Below the pieces are notes generated by a model that saw only the letters and a program-made list of their open reading frames with translations, was not told the DNA's origin and ran no database searches. This document shows, one piece after another, positions 27,470 through 36,439 of a stretch of DNA of 64,000 nucleotides. Position numbers and translations under genes: made by a program. The stretch's first letter is position 1; each line of letters opens with the position of its first letter. Source of the stretch: Pseudomonas mosselii (lineage in GTDB: Bacteria > Pseudomonadota > Gammaproteobacteria > Pseudomonadales > Pseudomonadaceae); NCBI RefSeq assembly GCF_019823065.1, contig NZ_CP081966.1, positions 1,016,001-1,080,000 on the forward strand, given 5' to 3'.

Positions 27470-28273
27470 TCATGGCCGGCGCGAATCCGTGTCGGGCTTC
27501 CAGCCAAACACCTCGCAGGCATTGCGACTACTGGCTTCGGCCAGCAGCCCTGGCTCGATCCCCATGACGTCGGCCAACGCCTCGGTTATCTCGGGCAGGT
27601 GCTCCGGGCTGTTGCGCCGCCCTGGGAACATCACCGGCGCCATGTCCGGCGCGTCGGTCTCCAGCACCACGCTGTCCAGCGGTAGCCGTGGCAGGGTCTT
27701 GCGCAGGCGCAATGCCTGGGGCCAGGTGCCGGCGCCGCCGAGTCCCAGCTTGAAGCCGAGCTTGATGTATTCCCGCGCCTCTTCGTAGCTGCCGGCAAAG
27801 GCATGGATGATCCCCGCCCGCGCCGGCTTGTAGCGTTTGAGCGTGGCGATCACCTGGGCGTGGCTGCGGCGCACATGCAGCAGCGACGGCAGCTCGAATT
27901 CGCAGGCCAGTTGCAGTTGGGCTTCGAACAGCGCCTGCTGGCGCGTCGGGTCCAGCTGGGGCAGGTAGAAGTCCAGGCCGAACTCACCCACCGCGCACAG
28001 CCGTGAATCGCCGCGCAAGCGCTCGAGCCAGTCGCGCAGCTGCGCCAGGTGTTCGGGGCGGTGCTGCTCGAGGTAGATCGGGTGCAGCCCCAGCGCCGCG
28101 TACACGCTTTCGTTGGCGCAGGCCAGGTCCCAGACCCGCTGGAAGTTGTCCTGGAACACCCCCAGCACCACCATGCGCTCCACCCCGCGCGCCGCCGCGT
28201 TGGCCAGCAGGCGCGGGCGGTCGGCGTCGAAATCGGGGAAGTCGAGGTGAGTGTGGGTGTCGATCAGGCGCAT
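27470..28273 (-). CDS. TatD-family metal-dependent deoxyribonuclease
   Basis: This 267-residue TIM-barrel hydrolase belongs to the TatD/YjjV family. Metal ligands are visible as DTHTHLD (His7, His9), GEFGLDFY (Glu near residue 98), HVRRSH and IHAFAGS in place of the usual HCFTG, and ETDAPDMAP near residue 204. TatD-family enzymes are DNases acting in repair or nucleic-acid turnover; a role in protein export was dismissed. It begins 2 bases after the cra stop, so it is expressed in the cra transcript. It converges on the chemoreceptor gene without a spacer. Confidence 0.9.
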   Translation of the reverse strand: MRLIDTHTHLDFPDFDADRPRLLANAAARGVERMVVLGVFQDNFQRVWDLACANESVYAALGLHPIYLEQHRPEHLAQLRDWLERLRGDSRLCAVGEFGLDFYLPQLDPTRQQALFEAQLQLACEFELPSLLHVRRSHAQVIATLKRYKPARAGIIHAFAGSYEEAREYIKLGFKLGLGGAGTWPQALRLRKTLPRLPLDSVVLETDAPDMAPVMFPGRRNSPEHLPEITEALADVMGIEPGLLAEASSRNACEVFGWKPDTDSRRP

Positions 28274-28275
28274 GT

Positions 28276-29271
28276 TCAGGCCTTGGCGATCCGTTGCTTG
28301 AAGGTGCGGCCGATGGCGTGCACACCGGGCTCGTAGCGCTTGTCCTCGATGGCGGCCAGGGCCAGTTCCAGCGCGGTGGCGGCGATCAGGCCGTGCTGCT
28401 GGGCCATGGCGTTGACCGGCAGCGGCAGGAAGTCGAGCAACTGGTTGTCGCCGAAGGTGCCCAGTTGCAGCTCACGGGAATCCTCAGGGCGCGCCTGGAG
28501 GGTGTCGAACACGCCCTGCAGCAGCACGTAGGAGGTGGTCACCAAGGCATCCGGCAGACCGCCCAGTTCGTCGATCAGTTGCTGCATCAGGCGCTGGCCG
28601 CATTCACGGCTGAAGGCCTCGCCCTGGTAGCGCCGCACGTCGCCGTCGAAGCCTTGCAGGGCCTCGTCGAAGCCACCGGCGCGGGCCTGGCTCACCGACA
28701 GCTCGGGGCGGGCGCCGATCAGGGCGATGCTGCGCGGGCGGGTTTTCAAAAGGCTCTGGGCCAGCTGGCGGCTGGCGTCGCGGTCGTCGCTGATCACCGA
28801 GCAGAAATGCGCCGGGTCCAGGCGTCGGTCAATGGCGATCACCGGCAGGCCCTTGGCCTGCAGCTCGCGGTAGCTGTCGTCCTCCGGCGGCAGGCAGCTG
28901 GCGACGAACAGCGCATCGCAGCGGCGGGCGCGGAACAGCTGCTGCAACTGGCGTTCGCTGTCGGGCTGGTCGTCGCTGCTGGCGATCAGCAGCTGGTAGC
29001 CACGGGCGCGGGCGCCTTGCTCCAGTTGCTTGGCGATGCGGGCGTAGCTGGGGTTCTCCAGATCCGGGAGAATGAAGCCCAGGGTGCGCGTGTGGCGGCT
29101 GCGCAGGCCGGCGGCCTGGGGGTTGGGCGTAAAGCCGTGGGCCTCGACCACCGCACGCACGCGCTCGACGGTGCTGTTGCTGATGCGCTGCTGTTCGGCC
29201 TTGCCATTGATGACGTAGCTGGCGGTGGTCACGGACACACCGGCCAGACGGGCGATATCGCTGAGTTTCAC
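28276..29271 (-). CDS. cra: Catabolite repressor-activator Cra (FruR)
   Basis: This 331-residue LacI-family regulator has an N-terminal HTH with KLSDIARLAGVSVTTASYVI (residues about 2-21), a hinge, and a periplasmic-binding-protein-like domain for the inducer fructose 1-phosphate. The GTG start at 29271 is preferred: it gives the exact LacI N terminus and the known 331-residue length of the P. putida protein, and follows AAGGAA. Longer upstream readings cross the operator. It is divergent from fruBKA, which it represses in P. putida; the Cra operator lies close to the fruB start. Confidence 0.94.
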   Translation of the reverse strand: MKLSDIARLAGVSVTTASYVINGKAEQQRISNSTVERVRAVVEAHGFTPNPQAAGLRSRHTRTLGFILPDLENPSYARIAKQLEQGARARGYQLLIASSDDQPDSERQLQQLFRARRCDALFVASCLPPEDDSYRELQAKGLPVIAIDRRLDPAHFCSVISDDRDASRQLAQSLLKTRPRSIALIGARPELSVSQARAGGFDEALQGFDGDVRRYQGEAFSRECGQRLMQQLIDELGGLPDALVTTSYVLLQGVFDTLQARPEDSRELQLGTFGDNQLLDFLPLPVNAMAQQHGLIAATALELALAAIEDKRYEPGVHAIGRTFKQRIAKA

Positions 29272-29428
29272 CGAATTTTCCTTGTTGTTTCCGGGACTGG
29301 CCACGGGGCTTGACCGGCTAGTTTCACCCATCCGCGGGCCCGCGCGCAGACGACTATTGTCGCAATTGTCCGACAGGATGGGGCTTTTTCGTTGGCAGAT
29401 TATCGAGTAACGTGGCCGTCTGGTCAGA

Positions 29429-29440
29429 TTAAACGTTTCA
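29429..29440. promoter_or_regulatory. Cra operator of fruBKA
   Basis: TTAAACGTTTCA agrees exactly with the Cra binding sequence described upstream of fruB in P. putida. It lies 128 bases before the fruB start and 158 bases from the cra start. Confidence 0.86.
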
Positions 29441-29567
29441 GCAAGACGAAATTTCCTGCCTGGAAATACGCATTCGCCCGTTGCGCTGATCGTTTTGGCG
29501 GCTTTTGCCGTCGAATTCCACAACAATACCTCGGTAGCCAACAGGGCTGCCGCAAAAGGAGAGGGTC

Positions 29568-32417
29568 ATGCTCGAGCTTGCCGTGGAGCAGATTGCCATG
29601 GGCCAGCGTGCCGCCGACAAGGGCGAGGCACTGGCGTTGCTGGCCGATCGACTGGTTGCCGATGGCTTGGTCGCCGAGGGCTACCTGGCGGGGCTGCAGG
29701 CCAGGGAGGCGCAGGGCTCGACCTTCCTCGGCCAGGGTATCGCCATCCCCCACGGCACGCCGCAGACCCGCGCGCTGGTGTACGCCACCGGTGTGCGTCT
29801 GCTGCAGTTCCCCGATGGCGTGGACTGGGGCGACGGCCAGATCGTCTACCTGGCCATTGGCATCGCCGCCCGCTCCGATGAACACCTGCGTCTGCTGCAG
29901 TTGCTGACCCGTGCCTTGGGCGAAACCGACCTGGCCGAGGCGCTGCGCCGGGCCAGCTCCGCCGAGGCGCTGCTCAAACTGCTGCAGGGCGCGCCGCGCG
30001 AGCTGGCGCTGGATGCCCAACTGGTCGGCCTCAACCTGGCGGCGGAAGATTTCGACGAGCTGGCCTGGCGCGGCGCCCGCCTGTTGCAACGCGGCGGCTG
30101 TGCCGACAGCGGCTTTGCCGCCGTGCTGCAGCAGACCGAGCCGCTGCCGCTGGGCGAAGGCCTGTGGTGGCTGCACAGTGAACGCGAGGTGCGTCAACCG
30201 GGCCTGGCCTTCGTTACTCCACAGCAGCCACTGCGTTACCGCGACCAGCCGCTCAATGGCCTGTTCTGCCTGGCCAGCCTCGGCGCCGCCCACCAGGCAT
30301 TGCTCGAGCGCTTGTGCGAGGTGCTGATCGAGGGCCGTGGGCAGATGCTCTACCAGGCCACCAGCAGCCGCGCCGTGCTCGAAGTGCTCGGCGGCGAGGC
30401 GCCCGCCGACTGGCCCAGCGCTCGGGTGGTGCTGGCCAACGCCCATGGCCTGCATGCGCGTCCGGCCAAGGCGCTGGCGCAGTTGGCCAAGGGCTTCGAG
30501 GGCGAGATCCGCATCCGCCTGCATGATAGCGCCCAGCCCGCCGTCTCGGTGAAGAGCCTGAGCAAGCTGCTGAGCCTCGGCGCTCGCCGTGGCCAGGTGC
30601 TGGAACTGATCGCCGAACCTGGCGTTGCCGCCGATGCCTTGCCGGTGCTGCTGGCCGCCATCGAGCAGGGGTTGGGCGAGGAGGTCGAGCCCTTGCCGCA
30701 AACGGCAGCTGTGGAGCCGCCACCCATCGAAACCCTCCAGGCTCCGGCGCCCGGCAGCACCCTGCAGGGTGTCGCGGCCGCGCCGGGCATTGCCAGTGGC
30801 CCGGCCCATGTGTGCGTCGAGCGCGAGATCGACTACCCGCTGCGCGGCGAGTCGCCGGGCCAGGAGCGCGCCCGGTTGCGAGTGGCCATCGACAAGGTGC
30901 ACGCCGACCTGCAGGCCCTGGTGCAACGCAGCGACAAGGCCATCGGCGAAATCTTCATCACCCACCAGGAAATGCTGGCCGATCCGGCCCTGACCGATGA
31001 TGTCGAGGTGCGCCTGGCCCAGGGCGAGAGCGCCGCCGCCGCGTGGATGGCGGTGATCGAGAGCGCCGCCCGCCAGCAGGAGGCGCTGCACGACACGCTG
31101 CTGGCCGAGCGCGCCGCCGACCTGCGCGATATCGGTCGCCGTGTGCTGGCCCAGTTGTGTGGCGTGCAGACGGTGGTCGAGCCCGAGCAGCCCTACGTGC
31201 TGGTGATGGCCGAGGTGGGCCCGTCCGATGTGGCGCGCCTGGACCCGGCGCGGGTCGCCGGCATCGTCACCGCCCAGGGCGGCGCCACGGCCCACAGCGC
31301 GATCGTCGCCCGGGCGCTGGGCATCCCGGCGGTGGTCGGGGCCGGCGCGGCCGTGCTGCTGCTGGAGAACGGCACGCCACTGCTGCTCGATGGCCAGCGC
31401 GGGCAGGTCGAGGTCGCGCCGCCCGAGGCCCGCTTGCAAAGGGCGCTGGCCGAGCGTGATGCCCGCGAGCGGCGCTTGCAGATCGCCTGGGCCAACCGCC
31501 ATGAGCCGGCCCTGACCCGCGACGGCCACGCCGTCGAAGTGTTCGCCAACATCGGCGAAAGCAGCGGCATCGGCAAAGTCGTCGAACAGGGCGCCGAAGG
31601 CGTCGGCCTGCTGCGCACCGAGCTGATTTTCATGGCCCACCCGCAACTGCCCGATGTGGCCACCCAGGAGGCCGAGTACCGCCGGGTGCTCGACGGCCTG
31701 GGCGGGCGCCCGCTGGTGGTGCGCACCCTTGATGTGGGCGGCGACAAGCCCTTGCCGTACTGGCCGATCGCGGCGGAAGAGAACCCGTTCCTCGGCGTGC
31801 GCGGCGTGCGCCTGACCCTGCAACGCCCGCAAGTGATGGAAGACCAGCTGCGGGCCCTGCTGCGCGCAGCGGACAATCGCCCGCTGCGCATCATGTTCCC
31901 CATGGTCGGTCAGCTCCATGAATGGCGTGCCGCCAAGGCCATGGTCGAGCGGCTGCGCCAGGAGGTTCCAGTGGCCGACCTGCAGGTGGGCATCATGGTC
32001 GAGGTACCGTCGGCCGCCCTGCTGGCGCCGCAGTTGGCCCGCGAGGTGGACTTCTTCAGCATTGGCACCAACGACCTGACCCAGTACACCCTGGCTATCG
32101 ACCGTGGCCACCCGAGCCTCTCGGCCCAGGCCGACGGCCTGCACCCCGCGGTGCTCAACCTGATCGACATGACCGTGCGCGCCGCCCATGCCCAGGGCAA
32201 GTGGGTTGGCGTGTGCGGCGAACTGGCGGCCGATCCGCAGGCCGTCGCCGTGCTGCTGGGCCTGGAGGTGGACGAGCTGAGCGTCGCCGCCCGCAGCATC
32301 CCTGAAGTCAAGGCTCTGGTACGCCAGGCCGACCTTTCGACGGCCCGCGCCCTGGCGCGCGAGGCCCTGCAACAAGACAGCGCCGAGGCAGTCCGGGCGC
32401 TGGTGGAGCGTTACTGA
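29568..32417 (+). CDS. fruB: Fructose PTS EIIA-HPr-EI fusion protein
   Basis: This 949-residue cytoplasmic protein passes phosphate from phosphoenolpyruvate down to the fructose permease. Domains in order: EIIA-Fru (about 1-145, phosphorylated His62 in IPHG), a linker domain, HPr (about 282-370, His296 in HGLHARPA), and enzyme I (about 400-949) with its active His576 in GGATAHSAI and the PEP site GTNDLTQYTLAIDR. The start at 29568 follows AAAGGAGAGG. fruK starts one base inside the stop. It is the only sugar PTS energy coupler of P. putida and is under Cra. Confidence 0.96.
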   Translation: MLELAVEQIAMGQRAADKGEALALLADRLVADGLVAEGYLAGLQAREAQGSTFLGQGIAIPHGTPQTRALVYATGVRLLQFPDGVDWGDGQIVYLAIGIAARSDEHLRLLQLLTRALGETDLAEALRRASSAEALLKLLQGAPRELALDAQLVGLNLAAEDFDELAWRGARLLQRGGCADSGFAAVLQQTEPLPLGEGLWWLHSEREVRQPGLAFVTPQQPLRYRDQPLNGLFCLASLGAAHQALLERLCEVLIEGRGQMLYQATSSRAVLEVLGGEAPADWPSARVVLANAHGLHARPAKALAQLAKGFEGEIRIRLHDSAQPAVSVKSLSKLLSLGARRGQVLELIAEPGVAADALPVLLAAIEQGLGEEVEPLPQTAAVEPPPIETLQAPAPGSTLQGVAAAPGIASGPAHVCVEREIDYPLRGESPGQERARLRVAIDKVHADLQALVQRSDKAIGEIFITHQEMLADPALTDDVEVRLAQGESAAAAWMAVIESAARQQEALHDTLLAERAADLRDIGRRVLAQLCGVQTVVEPEQPYVLVMAEVGPSDVARLDPARVAGIVTAQGGATAHSAIVARALGIPAVVGAGAAVLLLENGTPLLLDGQRGQVEVAPPEARLQRALAERDARERRLQIAWANRHEPALTRDGHAVEVFANIGESSGIGKVVEQGAEGVGLLRTELIFMAHPQLPDVATQEAEYRRVLDGLGGRPLVVRTLDVGGDKPLPYWPIAAEENPFLGVRGVRLTLQRPQVMEDQLRALLRAADNRPLRIMFPMVGQLHEWRAAKAMVERLRQEVPVADLQVGIMVEVPSAALLAPQLAREVDFFSIGTNDLTQYTLAIDRGHPSLSAQADGLHPAVLNLIDMTVRAAHAQGKWVGVCGELAADPQAVAVLLGLEVDELSVAARSIPEVKALVRQADLSTARALAREALQQDSAEAVRALVERY

Positions 32418-33364
32418 TGGCCAAGATCCTCACCCTTACCCTCAACCCGGCGCTGGATATCACCATCAGCCTCGAGCGCCTGCGCCCCGGCGCGGTCAAC
32501 CGCAGCCAGGCTCAGCACAGCCATGCCGCCGGCAAGGGGCTTAACGTCGCCCAGGTGTTGGCCGACCTGGGCCACAGCGTGACCGTCGGCGGTTTTCTCG
32601 GGCTCGACAACCTGGCGCCGTTCGAGGCGCTGATTGCCTGGCGTGGGTTCGCCGACTGCTTCGTCCGCGTGCCCGGCGAGACCCGCAGCAACATCAAGCT
32701 GGTCGAGGCCGATGGCCTGGTCACCGATATCAACGGGCCGGGGCCGCAGGTCGACGAGGCCGCCCGCGACGCCTTGCTGCGCCGACTGGCCGAGGTGGCC
32801 CCGGGGCATGACGCCGTGGTGGTGGCCGGTAGCCTGCCGCAGGGGGTCAGCCCCGAATGGCTGCGCGAGTTGCTGCTCATGCTCAAGTCACAGGGATTGA
32901 AGGTGGCCCTGGACAGCAGCGGCGAAGCCTTGCGTGCCGGCCTTGAGGCCGCGCCCTGGCTGGTCAAGCCCAACACCGAGGAGCTGGGCGAGGTGCTTGG
33001 GCAGCCCGTGCTTGACCCGGCCGGCCGGCGCGCCGCTGCGCAGCGCTTGCTGGCCAGCGGTGTCGAGCATGTGGTGGTGTCCCAGGGCGAGCAGGGCGTG
33101 ACCTGGTTCGCCGCCGGCCTGGCGCTGCATGCGCAGCCGTCGAAGGTGCACATCGCCAGCACCGTCGGCGCCGGTGATTCGCTGGTCGCCGGCATGGTCC
33201 ATGGCCTGCTCCAGGCCGAGGCGCCCGCCGCCACCTTGCGCCGTGCCACCGCCATCGCCGCCCAGGCGGTCACCCAGGTCGGCTTCGGCATCCAGGATCG
33301 CGAGCAACTGGCCCGCCTGGAGGCTGCCGTGCACCTGGTAGAACAACAAGAAGAGGGTTGCTGA
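32417..33364 (+). CDS. fruK: 1-phosphofructokinase
   Basis: This 315-residue PfkB/ribokinase-fold enzyme phosphorylates fructose 1-phosphate, the product of FruA, to fructose 1,6-bisphosphate with ATP. It begins MAKILTLTLNPALDITIS and shows the GKGLNVAQVLADLG substrate motif (residues 36-49) and the PfkB signature GAGDSLVAGMVHG with catalytic Asp near residue 255. The start overlaps the fruB stop by one base, and fruA starts within its own stop, so the three genes are tightly coupled. FruK also controls the level of the Cra effector. Confidence 0.96.
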   Translation: MAKILTLTLNPALDITISLERLRPGAVNRSQAQHSHAAGKGLNVAQVLADLGHSVTVGGFLGLDNLAPFEALIAWRGFADCFVRVPGETRSNIKLVEADGLVTDINGPGPQVDEAARDALLRRLAEVAPGHDAVVVAGSLPQGVSPEWLRELLLMLKSQGLKVALDSSGEALRAGLEAAPWLVKPNTEELGEVLGQPVLDPAGRRAAAQRLLASGVEHVVVSQGEQGVTWFAAGLALHAQPSKVHIASTVGAGDSLVAGMVHGLLQAEAPAATLRRATAIAAQAVTQVGFGIQDREQLARLEAAVHLVEQQEEGC

Positions 33365-35085
33365 TGAACATTGCCATTGTCACTGCCTGCCCCAACGGGC
33401 AGGTGTCCAGCGTGCTCAGCGCCCGCCTGCTGGCCGCCGCGGCCCAGCGTCGGGGCTGGAGCACCAGTGTCGAGGTGCAGGATGCCGAGCACCCCGAGCG
33501 CCGCCTGACCATGGCGCAGATTGCACAGGCCGACTGGGTGCTGGTGGTCAGCACCGGGGCGCTGGACCTGGCGCGCTTCGCGGGCAAGCGCGTGTACCAG
33601 AGCACGCCGGCCCAGGCACTGGCGGACCGCGAGGGGTTTCTTGACCAAGCCGCCGCCGAGGCTCGGGTGCACGAGGCGACACCGGCTCCACTGGGCAGCG
33701 CGCCGAAAATCGTCGCGGTGACCGCCTGCCCGACCGGCGTGGCCCATACCTTCATGGCCGCCGAAGCGCTGCAACAGGCGGCGCAGGCCATGGGCTACCA
33801 GCTCACCGTGGAGACCCAGGGCTCGGTTGGCGCGCGTAACCCGCTGCCGGCCGAGGCCATCGCCGAGGCCGACGTGGTGCTGCTGGCCGCCGATATCGAG
33901 GTGCCGGCTGCGCGTTTCGCCGGCAAGCGCATCTACCGCTGCGGTACCGGCATTGCCCTCAAGCAGGCCCGCGCCACGCTGGACAAGGCGCTGGCCGAGG
34001 GCAAGGTAGAGGCTGCGGGGGGGGCGCCTGGCGCGGTGCAGCAGGCCGAGAAGACTGGCGTCTACAAGCACCTGCTGACCGGGGTGTCGTTCATGCTGCC
34101 GATGGTGGTGGCCGGCGGCCTGCTGATCGCGCTGTCGTTCGTGTTCGGTATCGAGGCCTACAAGGAGCCCGGTACGTTGCCCGCCGCGCTGATGCAGATC
34201 GGCGGCGAGGCGGCGTTCAAGCTGATGGTGCCGCTGCTCGCCGGCTACATCGCCTGGTCCATCGCCGACCGCCCGGGCCTGGCGCCCGGGATGATCGGCG
34301 GCCTGCTGGCGAGCACGCTGGGGGCGGGGTTCATCGGCGGCATCGTCGCCGGCTTCCTGGCCGGCTACAGCGCCAAGGCCATCGCCCGCTGGGTGCGCCT
34401 GCCCAGCAGCCTCGACGCGCTAAAGCCGATCCTCATCATCCCGCTGCTGGCCAGCCTGTTCACCGGCCTGGTGATGATCTACGTGGTCGGCCAGCCCGTG
34501 GCCGCCATGCTTGAAGGGCTGACCCATTTTCTCGACAGCATGGGCACCACCAACGCAATTCTGCTCGGGCTGCTGCTCGGCGGCATGATGTGTGTAGACC
34601 TGGGCGGACCGATCAACAAGGCTGCCTATGCGTTCTCGGTAGGGCTGCTGGCGTCGTCGAGCTATGCGCCAATGGCCGCGACCATGGCCGCCGGCATGGT
34701 GCCGCCGATCGGCCTGGGCATTGCCACCTTTCTGGCCCGGCGCAAATTTGCCCAGAGCGAGCGCGAGGCCGGCAAGGCCGCGCTGGCGCTGGGGCTGTGT
34801 TTTATCTCTGAAGGGGCGATTCCGTTCGCCGCCAAGGATCCGTTGCGGGTGATCCCGGCGAGCATCGCCGGTGGCGCGCTGACCGGGGCCTTGTCGATGT
34901 ACTTCGGCTGCAAGCTGATGGCGCCCCATGGCGGCCTGTTCGTGCTGCTGATCCCCAACGCGATCAACCATGCGCTGCTTTACCTGCTGGCGATCGTGGC
35001 CGGCAGCCTGCTGACGGCGGTGGTGTATGCCGTGATCAAGAAGAGCGAACAGGTGGAGATGGTGGTGGCGCCGGCCAAGGGGTAG
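33364..35085 (+). CDS. fruA: Fructose PTS permease EIIB'BC
   Basis: This 573-residue inner-membrane transporter takes up fructose and phosphorylates it at C1. Two EIIB-like domains lead (about 1-95 and 115-210), both with an ACP motif: Cys9 in TACPNG and Cys122 in TACPTGVAHTF, the expected phosphorylation site. The EIIC domain from about residue 235 has about eight to ten helices and GGPINKAAYAF near residue 420. The start at 33364 overlaps the fruK stop. Unlike the enteric enzyme, the first EIIB' domain has kept its cysteine. Confidence 0.95.
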   Translation: MNIAIVTACPNGQVSSVLSARLLAAAAQRRGWSTSVEVQDAEHPERRLTMAQIAQADWVLVVSTGALDLARFAGKRVYQSTPAQALADREGFLDQAAAEARVHEATPAPLGSAPKIVAVTACPTGVAHTFMAAEALQQAAQAMGYQLTVETQGSVGARNPLPAEAIAEADVVLLAADIEVPAARFAGKRIYRCGTGIALKQARATLDKALAEGKVEAAGGAPGAVQQAEKTGVYKHLLTGVSFMLPMVVAGGLLIALSFVFGIEAYKEPGTLPAALMQIGGEAAFKLMVPLLAGYIAWSIADRPGLAPGMIGGLLASTLGAGFIGGIVAGFLAGYSAKAIARWVRLPSSLDALKPILIIPLLASLFTGLVMIYVVGQPVAAMLEGLTHFLDSMGTTNAILLGLLLGGMMCVDLGGPINKAAYAFSVGLLASSSYAPMAATMAAGMVPPIGLGIATFLARRKFAQSEREAGKAALALGLCFISEGAIPFAAKDPLRVIPASIAGGALTGALSMYFGCKLMAPHGGLFVLLIPNAINHALLYLLAIVAGSLLTAVVYAVIKKSEQVEMVVAPAKG

Positions 35086-35100
35086 GCCGGCAGGGCCCTT

Positions 35101-35163
35101 CGCGCGGCAAGCCTGCTCCCATGCCTGATGGTACATGTGATGTGGGAGCGGGCTAGCCCCGCG
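35101..35163. repeat. Degenerate REP pair
   Basis: An imperfect inverted repeat (GCGGCAAGCCTGCTCCCAT against GTGGGAGCGGGCTAGCCCCGC) lies between the convergent fruA and signal peptidase genes. Several substitutions mark it as an older copy of the REP type seen elsewhere in the window. Confidence 0.75.
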
Positions 35164-35167
35164 AGGG

Positions 35168-35944
35168 TCATTCGAACGTCATGCCGATCCGCTGGCGATG
35201 CTTCGAGTACCAGATACCGGTGATTTTCGCGGTCACGTCAGCTACCGCGACCTGGCCGATGTAGCGGCTGTCGTTGCTGTTGTCGCGACGGTCGCCGAGC
35301 AGGTAGACGTGGCCAGGTTCGACCGTCACGGGTGCCAGGCTCAGTGATTCTGGGCGGCGCACCATGTCCTGCGGCGCATGGAACAACCCCAGGTTGCGGT
35401 CATTGACGATCAACTCGCCCCCGACGATTTCCAGCCGGTCTCCGGCCACTCCGGCCACACGCTTGAAGGCCTCGCTAGTGCCTTGACGGTACAGCACGAT
35501 ATCGCCGACCTTGAGGGCTTCGCTGAAACGATGGTCACTGATGATGTGGTCGCCTATCTGCAGCGTTGGCTCCATCGAACCTGAAGGAACCTGGTCGAGC
35601 TGGTACCCGAACAGTGGTGCGCGCAGTGCCACCAACACCGCGGCCATGGCCACCACTGTTGCGGCGTAGGCCACCAGTTGTGCGCCAGGGGGTTCGCTCC
35701 CCGCTTGACCGCGCAGGGCGATCCAGGCCGCAAGACACGCCGAACCGAACTTGAGAGCCAGCACGATGGACAGGCCGACGATCAACGCTCTGGGCGTGGC
35801 GAACAGACCGATCAGGAAGAAGTCAGCAAGAATCAGCCCCAGCAGCATCAGTGCCCAACGGCGTCGTCCAACATAGAAAAGCCCCCAGCCAGAAACCAGC
35901 AGGGAAATGACAAAAGCCGAAGAAGCGGATTGGCGAGATGGCAT
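35168..35944 (-). CDS. Signal peptidase I family protein (accessory)
   Basis: This 258-residue protein is a type I signal peptidase with Ser123 (PSGSM) as nucleophile and Lys161 (FKRVAG) as base, plus the box GDRRDNSNDSRYIG near residue 217. Ahead of the peptidase domain lie three or four hydrophobic segments (about 10-30, 32-48, 52-72 and 88-108), more than in the housekeeping LepB, which typically sits beside lepA. This is therefore an additional, stand-alone copy. Substrates are unknown; it could serve a specific secreted set. It lies between fruA and a DUF3820 gene and is monocistronic. Confidence 0.87.
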   Translation of the reverse strand: MPSRQSASSAFVISLLVSGWGLFYVGRRRWALMLLGLILADFFLIGLFATPRALIVGLSIVLALKFGSACLAAWIALRGQAGSEPPGAQLVAYAATVVAMAAVLVALRAPLFGYQLDQVPSGSMEPTLQIGDHIISDHRFSEALKVGDIVLYRQGTSEAFKRVAGVAGDRLEIVGGELIVNDRNLGLFHAPQDMVRRPESLSLAPVTVEPGHVYLLGDRRDNSNDSRYIGQVAVADVTAKITGIWYSKHRQRIGMTFE

Positions 35945-36010
35945 GAAAGGTGATTCGTCCTTGAAAACGTGGTCTGTTTATTTCGGCAGGTGTCGAGCGT
36001 TCTTGATGAG

Positions 36011-36235
36011 TCAGCGTCGCGATGCCTTTGCCCGCAACGGTTTCAGCAGATCACCCAACCCGTTGTGGTCGATCTCATGCATCAACGCCAGCAACCCGCC
36101 CAGCTCCCCGGGCGGGAAGCCCTTGCGGGCGAACCACGCCAGGTAGTCGCCCGGCAGGTCAGCGATGATACGGCCCTGGTACTTGCCGAAGGGCATGGTG
36201 CGGGTGACCAGCAGTTGCAGGGTTTCAGGTTTCAT
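36011..36235 (-). CDS. DUF3820 family protein
   Basis: This 74-residue cytoplasmic protein has the DUF3820 motif MPFGKYQGRIIADLPGDYL and the following helix AWFARKGFPPGELGGLLAL. The family is described as a putative quorum-sensing-regulated virulence factor on slight evidence; no activity is known. The start at 36235 leaves the family N terminus MKPETLQLLV and excludes a basic upstream reading. It sits between the signal peptidase gene and the PA2169-type gene, on the opposite strand from the latter. Confidence 0.82.
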   Translation of the reverse strand: MKPETLQLLVTRTMPFGKYQGRIIADLPGDYLAWFARKGFPPGELGGLLALMHEIDHNGLGDLLKPLRAKASRR

Positions 36236-36342
36236 CGAGCATCGGCCTGTGGCGGGTTGAGCGCGGACCATACTGCAAACTGCACGACGACCCAAGCGGC
36301 GATCATGCAGAACGCCGTTTTCAGGTTTTTGATTGTTTGGTT

Positions 36343-36355
36343 CAACTTGTTGATT
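36343..36355 (+). promoter_or_regulatory. IHF-site candidate
   Basis: CAACTTGTTGATT fits the YAA-N4-TTGATW form of the IHF consensus. It is followed by an AT-rich stretch and lies 29 bases upstream of a sigma-54 promoter, a typical IHF placement for bending DNA to an activator. Confidence 0.55.
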
Positions 36356-36383
36356 TTTATAGTTATTTTTCTATTCATTAGCC

Positions 36384-36399
36384 TGGCACGAAGTCTGCT
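36384..36399 (+). promoter_or_regulatory. Sigma-54 (RpoN) promoter
   Basis: TGGCACG-N4-CTGCT keeps the -24 element perfect and the GG-N10-GC spacing exact. The predicted transcript would start near 36410, about 30 bases before the ATG of the PA2169-type gene. Confidence 0.75.
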
Positions 36400-36439
36400 C
36401 CGGTAAAGGTGACTATCACCTGCCAAGGAGTTTGTTGCC

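Noticed and set aside
29424..32375. A long minus-strand frame opposite fruB
   Set aside because: It has no recognisable domain and runs through the Cra operator; FruB on the plus strand has all three PTS phosphorylation sites.
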